DNA of 64,000 nucleotides from Jacaranda mimosifolia (Eukaryota > Streptophyta > Magnoliopsida > Lamiales > Bignoniaceae). The notes under the pieces were generated by a model. It was not told the DNA's origin and made no database searches. It was given only the letters and a program-made list of their open reading frames with translations. Made by a program: the position numbers and the translations under genes. Shown here in pieces: positions 24,021 to 35,902 of the stretch. The stretch lies in the NCBI GenBank assembly GCA_018894105.1, contig CM032125.1, positions 3,162,001-3,226,000 of the forward strand, in the 5' to 3' direction. Position 1 is the stretch's first letter. Every line of letters begins with the position of its first letter.

Positions 24021-24221
24021 AGTGAAATCAACGCCGAACACTTCAGTTTGCAATACATAGCTCCACATCAAAAATTGTACATGAATTTGACTGATGATGA
24101 CGGTGTCATGAATATAGTCTTACTACATTTGACATTGAAGATGAATGTTGTTGACATCTTGGTAAACCGAAAGGATGAATTAAGCAGCAGTGCAAAGAAG
24201 AGCAATGATGGTTTAAGGTAG
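24021..24221 (+). pseudogene. N-terminal fragment of a MuDR-family transposase
   Basis: A 66-codon frame ending in TAG. It contains HFSLQYIAPHQKLYMNLTDD followed by DGVMNIVLLHLTLKMNVVDI, matching the pattern of the plant MuDR transposase N-terminal domain (predicted beta-strand, L-x-D-D-x-V-x-N-M, then hydroxyl/hydrophobic strand ending in V-D-I/L). It is preceded in frame by TGA, so no start is intact. The sequence turns into the 230-260-bp repeat array right after the stop. Confidence 0.7.
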
Positions 24222-25700
24222 TACTTCTATAGAATCTAAACTGTACTGCAGTTTGTAAAGTTTTGTACTTGAAGGGTTTTGAAATTGTACTCTATTATGT
24301 AAGTTTTATACTTCAAGTGTTCTATTAATGGATAGTGTTCTATTAATGGATTATCCAAAATTGTACTGCAACTTCTAGCAGTTTATACTTGAAGTGTTCC
24401 TAAACTATACGTCTTCTATATAAAATTATTCTTTTGATTTTCTGAAATTATACTTCATTTTATCAAAGATTGTACTATATTTATTGAAGTTATATACTTT
24501 AAGTGTTATATTTATCAATTAACCAAAATATACTGTAGTTGCTAGGACTTTATACTTCAAGCGTTTTGAAATTGTACTTCACTTTATCTAAAATTGTACT
24601 TTTATTTTCTGAAATTATACTTTCTTTTGTACTTCATTTTATCTAAACCTGTACTTTATTCATTAAAGTTCTATACTTCAAGTGTTTCGAAATTGTACTT
24701 CATTTTATCTAAACTTATACTTTAGTTTTGAATATATTATTTAAGTTTAAATTGTTTTACTAATGGATTATCCAAAAATTGTACTGCAATTGCTAAAGTT
24801 TTATACTTCAAGTGTTTTGAAATTGTACTTCACTTTATCTAAAATTGTACTTCTATTTTTTGAAATTATACTTCATTTCATACATTGTTTTACCTAAACA
24901 TGTACTCTATTCGTTGAAGTTCTATACTTCAAGTGTTCTGAAATTGTACTTCATTTTATGTAAACTTGTACTTCAATTATCTGAATCTATTATTTAAGTT
25001 TTATACTTCAAGTGTTCTACTAATGGATTATCCAAAATCGTATTGCAATTGCTAAGGATTTATACTTCAAGTGTTCTAAAATTGTACTTCTTTTTATATA
25101 AAATTGTACTTCTATTTTTTGAAATTATACTTCATTTTACATAAACATGTATTCTATTTATTGAAGTTCTATACTTTAAGTGTTTCGAAATTGTACTTTA
25201 TTTTATATAAACTTATACTTCAGTTATTTGAATCTATTATTTAAGTTTCAAGTGTTCTACTAATGAATTATCCAAAAATTATACTGCAATTACTAAGGTT
25301 TTATACTTTAGGTGTTCTGAAATTGTACTTCACTTTATCTAAAATTGTACTTTTATTTTTTAAAATTATACTTCATTTTATACATCATTTTACCTAAACA
25401 TGTACTCTATTCATTGAAGTTCTATACTTCAAGTGTTCTGAAATTGTACTTCAGTTATCTGAATCTATTATTTAAGTTTCAAGTATTTTACTAATGGATT
25501 ATTCAAAAATTGTGTTGCAATTGCTAAGGTTTTATACTTCAGGTGTTCTGAAATTGTACTTCACTTTATAAAAAATTGTATTTCTATTTTTTAAAATTAT
25601 ACTTCATTTTATACATCATTTTATCTAAACTTATACTATATTCATTGAAGTTCTATACTTCAAGTGTTCCAAAATTTTACTTTATTTTATCAAAACTTGT
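24222..25700 (+). repeat. Tandem array 1: 230-260-bp units
   Basis: About six degenerate units. A landmark (CTACTAATGGATTATCCAAAA) recurs near 24343, 24764, 25022, 25260 and 25491. Within each unit, short blocks AAATTGTACTTCA, TTATACTTCAAGTG and AAACTTGTACTT recur every 30-60 bases. All frames are broken. The array occupies the place where the catalytic part of the transposase should be. Confidence 0.88.
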
Positions 25701-25979
25701 ACTCTCGAGTCAAAGTCACTTTCATCGTATGACTTTACCGATCAATATTACCGAGTTGAGATGTATCAACAAGCATACCAAGCAGTGATAAACACTATTC
25801 CTACGTATGATATGCATATGTTCCCTCTAGATGATGATGGCGTCATTAATGCACCTGATTGCCGATCTCAACCTGGGCATAGAAGGACATAGAGGATTCC
25901 ATCACAAATTGAGAAACGTGTAATTAAGTGTAAAAAGTGTGGTAGAACATGGCATAATCGTCGAACCTGCAAAGAATAA
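25701..25979 (+). pseudogene. C-terminal fragment of a MuDR-family transposase with zinc knuckle
   Basis: About 90 codons: YDFTDQYYRVEMYQQAYQ, then a proline/acidic stretch, RIPSQIEKRV and the CCHC knuckle CKKCGRTWHNRRTC just before the TAA at 25977-25979. This is the usual order at the C-terminus of plant Mutator-like transposases (Y-rich segment, basic RIPS, C-x2-C-x4-H-x4-C). An in-frame TAG interrupts just before RIPS. The catalytic core that should precede it is missing. Confidence 0.8.
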
Positions 25980-25999
25980 GTAATCTAGCTAAATTTCGT

Positions 26000-26560
26000 A
26001 CCTTAATATAGGAGATTTATACTTGATTTCATGACATTTGTACTTTATTTCGGTAATCATGTACTTGATTTAGCGTGAAATTGATATTTTTGTATATTGT
26101 CCGAGATATCAGTTATTTTGTACCCCAATCTGGGAGAACTATACTTGGTGTCATGACAATTATACTTTATTTCGGCAATTATGTATTTGATTTAGCGTGA
26201 AATTGGCATTTTTGTATGTTGTCGGAGATATCAATTATTTTGCACCATAATCTGGGAGAATTATACTTGATTTCATGACAATTGTACTTCATTTCGGCAA
26301 TTATATATTTGATTTAGCGTGAAATTGACATTTTTCCATGTTGTCCGGGATATCAGTTTTTTTGTACCCCAATTTGGTAGAATTGTATTTGATTTCATGA
26401 CATTTGTACTTCTTTTTGGCAATAATGTAATTGTTTAGCGTGGAAGTTAGCAAATGGATATTGTATCAGCGTTTCGTACCTCAATCTGAAATATTTATAC
26501 TTGATTTCACGACATTTGTATTTCATTTCGGCCATTATGTACTCCATTTCTTAATATTTT
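26000..26560 (+). repeat. Tandem array 2: about 121-bp units
   Basis: Five units. The landmark ATACTTGATTTCATGACA recurs near 26017, 26139, 26260, 26380 and 26490; each unit also has GATTTAGCGTGAAATTG and TTGTCCGAGATATCAG. Confidence 0.88.
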
Positions 26561-26879
26561 TACTAATATTATTGAATTGAAATTTGTTCCATGATTTGTT
26601 TTTTAAGCCTCAGTAATTAATAATCAAACTCTAAAAATGTGTGTAATATTTATTATATGAATAAAATAACATTAAAGTTTTAAAGTGTTAACCACTAATG
26701 TTCAACGAATGAATGTTATCAATCGCAGTAATGTAAAGAATACTTATGTTTTCAAAGATGTAAATAAATGAGCATTTGATAATAATATCTACCCTATAAC
26801 CCGTACAAATACGTACTTCATCTGATCTGATAATCTCAAAATATTGTACTTGACTATCACTACAATTATTGGAGACTAA

Positions 26880-27810
26880 TTATTCAATTGCAATAAGTGT
26901 ACTTCAACATAACACCATTTATACTTTATTTGTTCTACATTTGTACTATATTTTCATCATATTGTACTCAAATTCACTATCTGATTTCAATTGAATTGAA
27001 GTGTACTTTAACATAACACCATTTATACTTTATTTGTTCTATATTTATACTTTATTTTTATCATATTGTACTCAAATTCACTGCCCGATTTTAATTTAAT
27101 TGAAGTGTACTTTAACATAACATCATTTATACTTTGTTTGTTCCATATTTGTACTTCATTTATATCATATTGTACTCAAATTCACTATTCGATTTCAATT
27201 TAGTTGAAGTGTACTTCAACATAACACCATTTATATTTTATTTGTTCTACATTTGTACTTCATTTACATCATATTGTACTCAAATTCACTGTCCAACTTC
27301 AATTTAATTGAAGTGTACTTCAACATAACACCATTTATACTTTGTTTGTTCTACGTTTGTACTTATTTCCATCATATTATACTCAAATTCACTGTCCGAT
27401 TTCAATTTAATTGAACTGTACTTCAACATAACAATATTTATACTTTATTTGTTCTACGTTTGTACTTCATTTTCCTCATATTGCACTCAAATTCACTGCT
27501 CGATTTCAATTTAATTGAACTGTATTTCAATATAACATCATTTATACTTTATTTGTTCTATATTTATACTTCATTTTCATCATATTGTATTTAAATTCAC
27601 TACATAATTTCAATTTAATTGAAGTGTACTTCAACATAACACCATTTATACTTTATTTTTTCTATATTTGTAATTCATTTCTATCATATTGTACTCAAAT
27701 TCACTGTTCAATTTCAATTGAATTGAAATGTACTTCAACATAACACCATTTATACTTTGTTCATTCTACATTTGTATTTCATTTCCCTCATATTGTATTG
27801 AAATCAAAAT
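26880..27810 (+). repeat. Tandem array 3: about 103-bp units
   Basis: Nine units with the landmark GTACTTCAACATAACACCAT near 26897, 27000, 27104, 27209, 27311, 27416, 27520, 27623 and 27727. Each also has TATACTTTATTTGTTC and CATATTGTACTCAAATTCAC. Confidence 0.9.
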
Positions 27811-27839
27811 ATTATAAATACTTGATGGAAAATTATACT

Positions 27840-28455
27840 TACATGCAAAATAATATTATAAACAAAGTATGCTTCAATTTACATATGTATGTACATACAA
27901 AGTATGATTCAAACCCTACAGGCTTAAATATTTTGTACTACAATTGCTTCTAAAATATACTATAGATACACAAGTTATATACTACATTTTCAGTTAATGT
28001 ATACTACATGCCTGAATGTTTTTGTACTACATATGCTTCTAAAATGTACTGCATATATACAAATATTAAATTATAATTTAATTTAATCTACATGCTTGAA
28101 TGTTTTGTACTACAGATGCTTCTAAAATGTACTGCAGTTACATAGATTATATGCTACACTTTTGCCTGATGTGTACTGCAAGCATAAATGTTTATACTAT
28201 ATTTGCTTCTAAAATGTACTCAGTTACACAGATTATATACTACACTTTCATTTAATGTATACTGCAGGCTTAAATATTTTGTACTACAGTTGCTTTTAAA
28301 CTGTACTACAGATACACATATTATATGCTATATTTTCAGTAATGTATACTACACACTTGAATATTTTTGTACTATAGATGGTTATAAAATATACTGCATA
28401 TACACAGATTATATACTATAATTTCATTTAATTTATAGGCTTGAATGTTTTGTAC
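27840..28455 (+). repeat. Tandem array 4, left part: about 85-95-bp units
   Basis: Units with TTTGTACTACA, GCTTCTAAAATGTACTGCAG and ATTATATACTACA. The array is interrupted at about 28456 by GC-rich sequence and resumes at about 29150. Confidence 0.85.
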
Positions 28456-29149
28456 TATATTTTCGCAACTTCCTCTCCCGGCGTCCAAATCACTTGCCGC
28501 TTGAACCGTTGGATAGCTCTTGGCTTATACATTAACTCCAAAAAGTTCCAGCCCCGTCCGATTCTCCATGAAACAGTAATTACACTCGCAATAAGCTGGA
28601 ATTCCAGCATTGCCACTGCACTGCTGCATTCTAAACATCTTCACCGTTTCCTATCCAAACGGAATCGTCTACTGGTGAAACTTGGTGAGAACGTTGCCAA
28701 CACCTCAAGGAACACCCCACTGAAACAGTTTCACAAAATTCCTTTTCCAAGCCACTCTGCTCAATGCATCTTTGCACTACCTGCGTGCAGTAAGACCACT
28801 CCAGGTCGCCCTCAATGTTCGGTGCCCAAACGGACACGGAATGACTTCAAACTTGGTGGGAAGCATCCTCATAACTTAAGGAATATGCCATTGAAACAGT
28901 TTTTCAAACCGAACCTCGTAAGAGTCTCTACTCATGGGCTTTTTTCGCCTTACCGAGTGAGCCGACAACGCCTTGTCGCTCTTAATGCCCCTTGAAGTCA
29001 AGGTCGCCATTCTTCTCCAATGAGCGACACATGACATTCTCCTCCACTCGATCCATTGACGTCCTTATCAACATATACATAAGGACTTGAAGTGTATGCG
29101 GTGCCCCAACTCAACTCTGATCTCTTTTTGCACCGTATGAATTTAGTTC
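28456..29149. other. GC-rich island interrupting array 4
   Basis: About 690 bp of much higher GC content than its surroundings, with no TACTT motifs. A 184-codon plus-strand frame (28441-28995) crosses it but matches nothing I recognise. It contains an internal near-duplication about 171 bp apart (around 28655-28740 and 28826-28910, both with CCAAACGGA, CTTGGTG, AAGGAA and TTGAAACAGTTT or CTGAAACAGTTT). Most likely a later insertion, such as an LTR fragment, or a captured host sequence; its ends show no clear target duplication. Confidence 0.5.
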
Positions 29150-29580
29150 ATCTTTACATAGATTATATACTATACTTTCATTTAATGTATACTACAGGCT
29201 TAAATATTTTGTACTACAGTTGCTTCTAAAATGTACTACAGATACACAAATTATATACTACATTTTCAGTTAATGTATACTGCATGCTTGAATACTTTTG
29301 TACTATAGGTGCTTCTAAAATGTACTGTATGCACACAAATTATATACTATAATTTCATTTAATCTGCAGCTTTGAATATTTTGTACTACAAATGCCTTTA
29401 AAATGTACTGCAGTTATACAGATTACATACTACACTTTTGCTTAATGTGTACTGCAAGTTTGAATATTTATACTACATTTGCTTCTAAAATATACTACAG
29501 TTATAAAGATTATATACTACACTTTTGCTTAATGTGTACTGCAAGCTTGGATGTTTTGTACCACAAATAATATACTACCA
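29150..29580 (+). repeat. Tandem array 4, right part
   Basis: The same 85-95-bp units as 27840-28455: TATACTACAGGCTTAAATAT, TTTGTACTACAGTTGCTTC and AAATGTACTACAGATACAC. Four to five units. Confidence 0.85.
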
Positions 29581-30094
29581 CTTTCAGATAATTTCACCGT
29601 ATAATTTCAGGTAAAAGGAAGTATAAACCTCAAAAAAGTGAAGTACAACTTTCATGCCTTTCAAGTACAAATCAAAAACTTCCCATTTCACAAATAAAAT
29701 TATATATATCAATTGGGTTCAAGTGTTTAACAACTAAATAGGAAATAAAAACCCTAAACATGAGAAAATAGACAATAAATAAATATAACACTGAAAAATC
29801 ACAGACATTTAAAACTGTAAATGCAGAAAACATACATTTGTTTCTTTTTATCACTTCTTTTTGTATTTCGCTTCTTGTTGCCATTGTTTCTCCTTCCATT
29901 GTCACAAAAAAAATGGCAAAAATTTTGGTGTCTTTTTTTTTTTTCTTTCTCCCATCAATGGCAGAGGAACGATTTCGCGCCCTTTTGTTTGGCCGCTTGG
30001 AGAAGTCGTCGATTTTAGAAAAAAAATAAATGAAAGCATTCTTCTTGAAGAGAAAAACGCATTTCTCAGGTATTTTTGTTGTTTTCTCTAACAA

Positions 30095-30232
30095 CAAGGA
30101 TATATGTGTCTTTCTAAAAGATATGGGGAGTGATTTCTAAGTTTTGTGAAAAAGTAGGGAGTTTAGTGTGTAAAAATTCAAATGGGGACTGATCACTAAA
30201 ATGAAAGTAGGATTAGGGATTTTTTTCTAATT
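30095..30232 (-). repeat. Right terminal inverted repeat of the Mutator-like element
   Basis: Inverted counterpart of 23545-23700: GGGGAGTGATTTCTAAG, TAGGGAGTTTAG and AATGGGGACTGATCACTAAA occur in the mirrored order. The outer border is approximate. Confidence 0.7.
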
Positions 30233-30774
30233 AACCGAAAGAATAACAACTTTCAAAAATTCAAACTTGAGCTTTAATATTAAGATAAATGTCATTGGTT
30301 ATTGGAAGGGAAGTTGTTTATTGGTTTTGTTGACTTTCATTTTGGATCCTCTATTTTATTTTGTGTTTCATTTTATATTTCAATGTGATATATATATGTC
30401 AAATATATTTAGTTTTTAATCAATTATTTTTATAAGAAAATATTTAATAAACGTATCATACATTCATATAATGAAATAAGAAATGAAATATGAAATGAAA
30501 TGGAGAATCTAAATCGATTTATTTTTGCTTGCATTTGCATTCTTCAAATTTAGTTTAGGTCTTATCTATCATTCCTAGTTGCCGACAGTTGTATCCAAAA
30601 GTAAATTCAATAAAAAAAAAATATTGGATCAGTATGAAGAAAGAATTCACTCACTCACTCATTCATTCATTCATTCATGAGAATTAAACGAGTAATCTTG
30701 AAAAACTTGATACCGACGGGAGCAGTAACAGGAACGAGTAGTTAGAATAGATATATCATAATATATAAGCTGAT
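30233..30774. other. Spacer and 3' flank of the CSLD5-like gene
   Basis: No gene. A (TCAC)n/(TCAT)n microsatellite lies at about 30650-30679. The polyadenylation region of the minus-strand CSLD5-like gene probably lies here. Confidence 0.4.

Positions 30775-30804
<30 letters not shown>
30775..30804. repeat. (CAG)10 microsatellite in the 3' region of the CSLD5-like gene
   Basis: Ten perfect CAG triplets, read as (CTG)10 in the sense of the minus-strand gene. It starts 18 bases after the stop codon at 30823 and so is probably in the 3' untranslated region. Confidence 0.9.
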
Positions 30805-30805
<1 letters not shown>

Positions 30806-30822
30806 CAATTTATAGTTTAGGC

Positions 30823-33800
30823 CTACGGGAAAGTAAACCCGGACGCAGCAACTGGACGTTCGTTACTATTGGGGTTGACGGCTACCCACAGTAATGAGAG
30901 GGTAATAGCAATCAGTCCCGACCACACAAACACAATAGTTGGTGTCTTCCCTCTTCTTCCCATCAGACCTTTGGCAAAAGGATACAGATGAGCCAGCACC
31001 CAGAAGCTGAAGAACGCTCCACCTATGAACTTGCTCCACTGAGGAACTGTTTCGTATATTGTTCTTGAAAACGCCACAACTATTGCAATTATGTTAACCA
31101 TCCCAATCACGATTGGAGGGATCATCAGGGAAGTCCATTTTACCAAATACAGGTCTGCGAATATGTCGTCGTTGTCGTCACCAGCGGACTTTGATGTCAG
31201 AGTGAAAGAAATTTCTATCCCGGCAATAACCTTTAGAAGTCCTTGCAGCACTGCAGCTAAATGAGCACTGGTTCCAGAAATAAGCCAAAATTGTTCGTTT
31301 CTCCACCATTCTTCTAGTCCCACGCCTGACCATCTCACTTCTAGGAGGGCAAGTGCCACCAGGCAAAGGGATATGGTTAGCAGAAGGACGAGGAAAGCGA
31401 CGTCGAGGGTTTGTACGATAAAGTGGCCGGAGAAGAGCGAGAGAGCCGGGAGGAAGCAGTAGACTATGAGGAACAAAGAGGTGAAAGGATAGACGCCGAC
31501 ATTGAGGTAAGCCAGGCGCTGGAGGACTTTTATCTTTTTAGATCCCAACAAGGCGTTATTTCTGGAGAAGAATATTTCGACGGAGCCTGTCGCCCATCTA
31601 AGCACCTGGTGGAGTCTATCTGTGAGGTTGATTGGAGCTGATCCACGGAAGGCATCGCGCTTGGTCACACAGTAGACAGAGCGCCACCCACGGTTATGCA
31701 TTCGGTACCCCGTCACGACATCCTCTGTCACTGATCCGTAAATCCAGCCAACACGATCGCCCCACTCAGTCTTGTCCTCATACCTACGTATGTTGTAATT
31801 GCAATTTATGATTACTTCATCAACATCAATGTCAATAGTTAGAAAATGGTTAGAGAGAAGCAAGCAGTGCATACCAGCAAGATATAACAGAGACGGCTTC
31901 AGCTACAGTAGTTGCATCAAGTGGTTCACGAGGGACCCTCAGGACACCGGGAGGCCGTCCGTATTTGACTGCAGGATGATCGGCAATCGGACGGCCTTGA
32001 AATTCAGCCACGGGTATTGACTCAGCTAGTATTGTGGAATTCCCAAATCGTTTGGGTAATAAATTCACATCAAGATCAGGGTCAAAATCAGTTGTTTTCA
32101 AAGCTTGAGTCTCTGAACTTTTTTCAGAAATTGTATCGACTTTTGGGGGTTCAAAGCCATAAAGAGCAAATCTTCGAAACATACAGCCAGTCCCGACATA
32201 AACTGGTCCCTGAAATTAAGAAGACCATTCAGCCTCAACAAATTGTATGAAACTATGTGGATAATAATGTATATTGCAAAATGATTAAAATAATGTGTAC
32301 CTGGAGGCCATCGAGTGCTCGCATATTGCCATCAAAAAACACCGTGTTGTGGTTAGCATATCGGTCAGATGGATCAATGCCTTCAAATCTCTGGGGAAAC
32401 TGAATATAGCATATATCTTCGCCGCCCCTATCCATCATAAAACACATCCCTTCTCGGACAGCATTGCAGTTGTAGATGTAATGATCACAGTCGAGGTTGA
32501 GTATAAATGGACCATTGGACAGTACGGCTGAAGCTCGGACGAGAGCATTCATTGCACCAGCTTTCTTGTTATGGTCATAGCCTGGACGTTTTTCACGTGA
32601 TACATAAACAAACATCGGCAGACGTATGTCTACGTCGGTGAAGTCCAGAAGCTTGTCTTCAGAACTTCCCATGAGTGGGTCACTACTAGGAGGCTTCAGC
32701 ATCACCTAAGTATATACAGATACAATTGTGTATAAAGCTATATTGATTAGCTCCAAATTAAATACAAGGTTGTACCTGGAAATTGATTGCATATACAGCA
32801 ATTGATATTATACCTGGAGAATCCCTGCGTGATCGCCTTTGGCATGCTCACGGGCAGGAACGGCCCAAGTTCCTGGCCAGTGGGAGCCATCAGCCATCCA
32901 TGTAGACTTTTGGACCTTGATGGGCTCTAAAGTGTCTGCCCCACTCTCCCTCATGTGCTTTAACATTTTCATCTCCTCCCTTGCATTGAAAGCCTCTGAT
33001 CTTCTCCTAATTGAATCAGGCAATCCATTTATCCTCACTTTGAATTCATCATATTCCCTCTTAACTCTCCTCCTATCTTTCACAAAGTCTGGCCTACTCT
33101 TATTCTTGGTGGGGTCACCCTTCATACTGAAGTAAGTTTCAGGATTCCGGGGTTCTATATTGTGTTTCCTACAGAAAGGAACCCATAAATCAGCAAAACT
33201 TGCTGCCTCAGCCATTGCTTCAAAAGTGAGAAGGGCGCCGCCATCATCAGAAATGTAACAAGCCAGTTTTTCCACAGGGTAATTAACGGCTAGGATTGAT
33301 AAAATAGTATTGGCTGTGACCAGTGGTGGTTCTTTCTCTGGATCAGCAGTAGAAACAAATAAATCCACCCCAGGAAGATCAGAACGGCCGGTTGGATTAG
33401 AAGGTGATGGCATTTCAAATTTATCACACAAGAGTGCTAAATCTGTGGATCGATTAATTGGATGCACCTTAGGAAGTTGATCGAGGATCCATGAGAAAGC
33501 AAACCACACCTCACAGATAACTGACATGAACCAAAGCCATATGGCATCATTATTCGGATGTTTCAATCTCCATGTCAAGAAGAAGCACAACACAACTAGC
33601 CGGACAACAATCAATAACCTGAGTGATTGATAAGTTGGATTAATTAGTAACTCTTTCATAGAACTGTAATCTAGCCAAAGATTCATCAGCAGATGCTATG
33701 TATAAAAAAATACCTGTAAGGACTGATTATGCTAGTTGGGATATCTATAGCTCGGCTAAGGGGCCTCCAGGGTTTATCTGATGTATCCAAAATGCCCTTC

Positions 33801-34674
33801 TGCATTCCTCCATCTCCGTCGTCTCCATACATGTCTTCTTGAGGCCAATAGGCATTACCATATCCATATGTTCCTTGGGTCTCAAATAGCCACTTATTAT
33901 GGTCAAATTCTCCATTTTGATTCCTTTTCATCATGGACATGTTTTGACGATCCCTCTTGGGATCATCTGGGCCAGGGAGAGAGAGAGCTCCGGCAGAGTA
34001 GTTTGGTATATCTTCATCATATTCTCCGACTCTGTATGGCTCCTTGCATCCTGGACATAGACCAGTGTCTTTTTGGGCGTCCATATAGCAATCTCTACAG
34101 ATTTTGAACCTGGAAAAACCAATTTGTTGAATGTAAATAGGATCCGAGACATGCAGTATTATGTTTATAAACCATATTAATTTAAACAACGTTGGACATT
34201 TACTTTGCTATACCTGCATTCACAAGGGATAACATCATTTCCTCTCTCGTCTTTCATGACTTTTCCATCACAAGCTGGCATGGCACAGGATGATCCCTTT
34301 GATCCCGCCATTTGTGGATGACTAACCTCAGAATCGATCACCTTATCCATAAGATGGGCACGAGTTACACTGTTGAATCCGCCTGTAAAAAGAGAATTTG
34401 AGACATATTGTTCCTCAGCTTTTGCAGCGACAGAGGTATCCATGGGCTGATTATCAGGCGTCGGCGGGATGTGAACCGTGTAGTTCATGTAATCCCCGGA
34501 AAGTTCTCCCGACATGTCCAAATCTTCCCTGGATAAGCTAACATATCTTCCGCTGGAAGTTCTTCTTGCAAATTTCACAGTTTGGCCACTGGATCCCTTA
34601 TTTCCCTGTGAGCCGGAAGAACCCCCAGGGCTGCGTATTGCCTTCTTGGATGGCTGACTCGACAAGGTCGCCAT
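30823..34674 (-). CDS. CSLD5: Cellulose synthase-like protein D (CSLD5-like)
   Basis: Six exons on the minus strand: 34674-34214, 34109-33714, 33618-32814, 32705-32301, 32209-31875, 31783-30823; GT-AG junctions with consistent phases, 1120 residues. N-terminal RING-like zinc domain at about 130-180 ([28 protein letters not shown]). GT2 catalytic motifs: SDDGG (D near 410), LDCDHY (626-628), SVTEDVVTG (D near 822) and QVLRW (860-864). Two membrane helices precede and about six follow the catalytic domain. The start [18 protein letters not shown] and the long insert after the DCD exon fit CSLD5. CSLD proteins make beta-1,4-glucan; the Arabidopsis CSLD5 acts in the cell plate during cytokinesis. 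Complete and apparently functional. Confidence 0.96.
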
Positions 34675-35902
34675 TGTTGTATGTTTAATTATAATATCAA
34701 GAAATTAATAAATTTTTTTGCATGTTCATTCATGCTGGTTGATGAATGTACATTTTCCTTCCTAATTCCATTATTATCATCAGAAAATGATAAGATGATA
34801 GTTAGATGAGGAGAAAAAAGACCCTAAAAATGGGATATTGATTCAACTCCTCCAAATATTGCGGAGGAATGGATGAATAAAATTTTGGAAGTTCATTTCT
34901 TATATTTTACCATTGTGTTGCTTTGTTGCTCGTTGGCGGGTTTTAAGGAGAATTAATTTATGGTTAAAATAATTACAACTATTCTAAGTAAAAACTAAAT
35001 AAATTCTTAAATCTAACACGCTACTAATAATTTCGTAAAACTAAATAATTTTATATTATTAACTATATATTATTATTTATATATAATAATATATAAATAA
35101 TAGGAATGTATCGGAAAATTTTCGTCTTCGATCTCTCTCTGCAATGCAATAAAAAAAAGTCTAATTGTTTGTTGCTATGCTCTTTAATAGCATCTTAGCT
35201 TAGTAGCTCAATATTCATATGTGATGGAGCTTCAAACAACTTTATTGAACAAGGGGTTGGCCTTTTTAAGCAACTCCCCCATCCCTAATGATTAAGAGAC
35301 AACAACGATCAATCAAAACAGAACTCAATAAATTGTTTCAGAAATAATTAGAAAAGAGAAGACAATCAGGGAAAATAATTAATTAAATAATTTATACTAT
35401 ATATAAGTTTAGTTATTGGATAAATTTATTTATTACAATAGAACCAATAAATTAAACAATGAATGGGATAATGGGTAAGTAACTTAAATTTTGAGTTGGT
35501 CATCTCATTTCATTTCTAAATTCTTTATGACTTGATCTTTTATGGGGCTCAAGACTGATTTGTGGACTTTTCCAACTACACTAATCCTTGAATTATCTCT
35601 AAGCACTTATCCTGAATATTACATAATATTTTACAAGAGACCTCAATCAAAAGTTTCACCATGAAATGAATTATGTTGATCTGTTATTAATTTATCTCTA
35701 AATACTTATCTTGAATAATAAGTAATATTTTTACAAGAGATCTTAGTCAAAAGTTTCACCTCCATGAGTAATGTTGGCTAGCCAATTAGACTCTTAGCTG
35801 AAATAATATGGCAACAACAAAAGGGAAAAAAGATTAAATCAATCAAGCCCTAGAAAACTCCCACCGTCGTGCGTATGAAAAATGGGGGTGGATAGGAAAG
35901 AA
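34675..35902. other. Upstream region of the CSLD5-like gene
   Basis: AT-rich, non-coding. An imperfect direct repeat of about 100 bp (landmark TTATCT..GAATATTA..TTTTACAAGAGA, around 35590-35660 and 35690-35760) is visible. No promoter element is claimed. Confidence 0.45.

Larger units (their letters stand above)
23545..30232 (+). mobile_element. Mutator-like element filled with tandem-repeat arrays
   Basis: The ends are long imperfect inverted repeats: the left carries GATCAGTCCCCAC at 23601 and GAGATCACTCCCCACTC near 23659, and the right carries their inverted counterparts near 30185 and 30125. Inside lie two scraps of MuDR-type transposase coding sequence in order and in the same orientation (24021-24221 and about 25701-25979). 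The remainder is mostly four families of TACTT/GTACT-bearing tandem repeats, plus one GC-rich block. A 9-bp target duplication was not identified, so the outer borders are approximate. Non-autonomous as it stands. Confidence 0.75.

Noticed and set aside
28441..28995. 184-codon plus-strand open frame in the GC-rich island
   Set aside because: No recognised domain, composition follows the local GC-rich DNA, and the frame starts inside the repeat array; treated as chance.
29672..30097. 141-codon minus-strand open frame at the right side of the Mutator-like element
   Set aside because: Low-complexity lysine and phenylalanine runs from poly-A/T DNA next to the inverted end; no domain seen.
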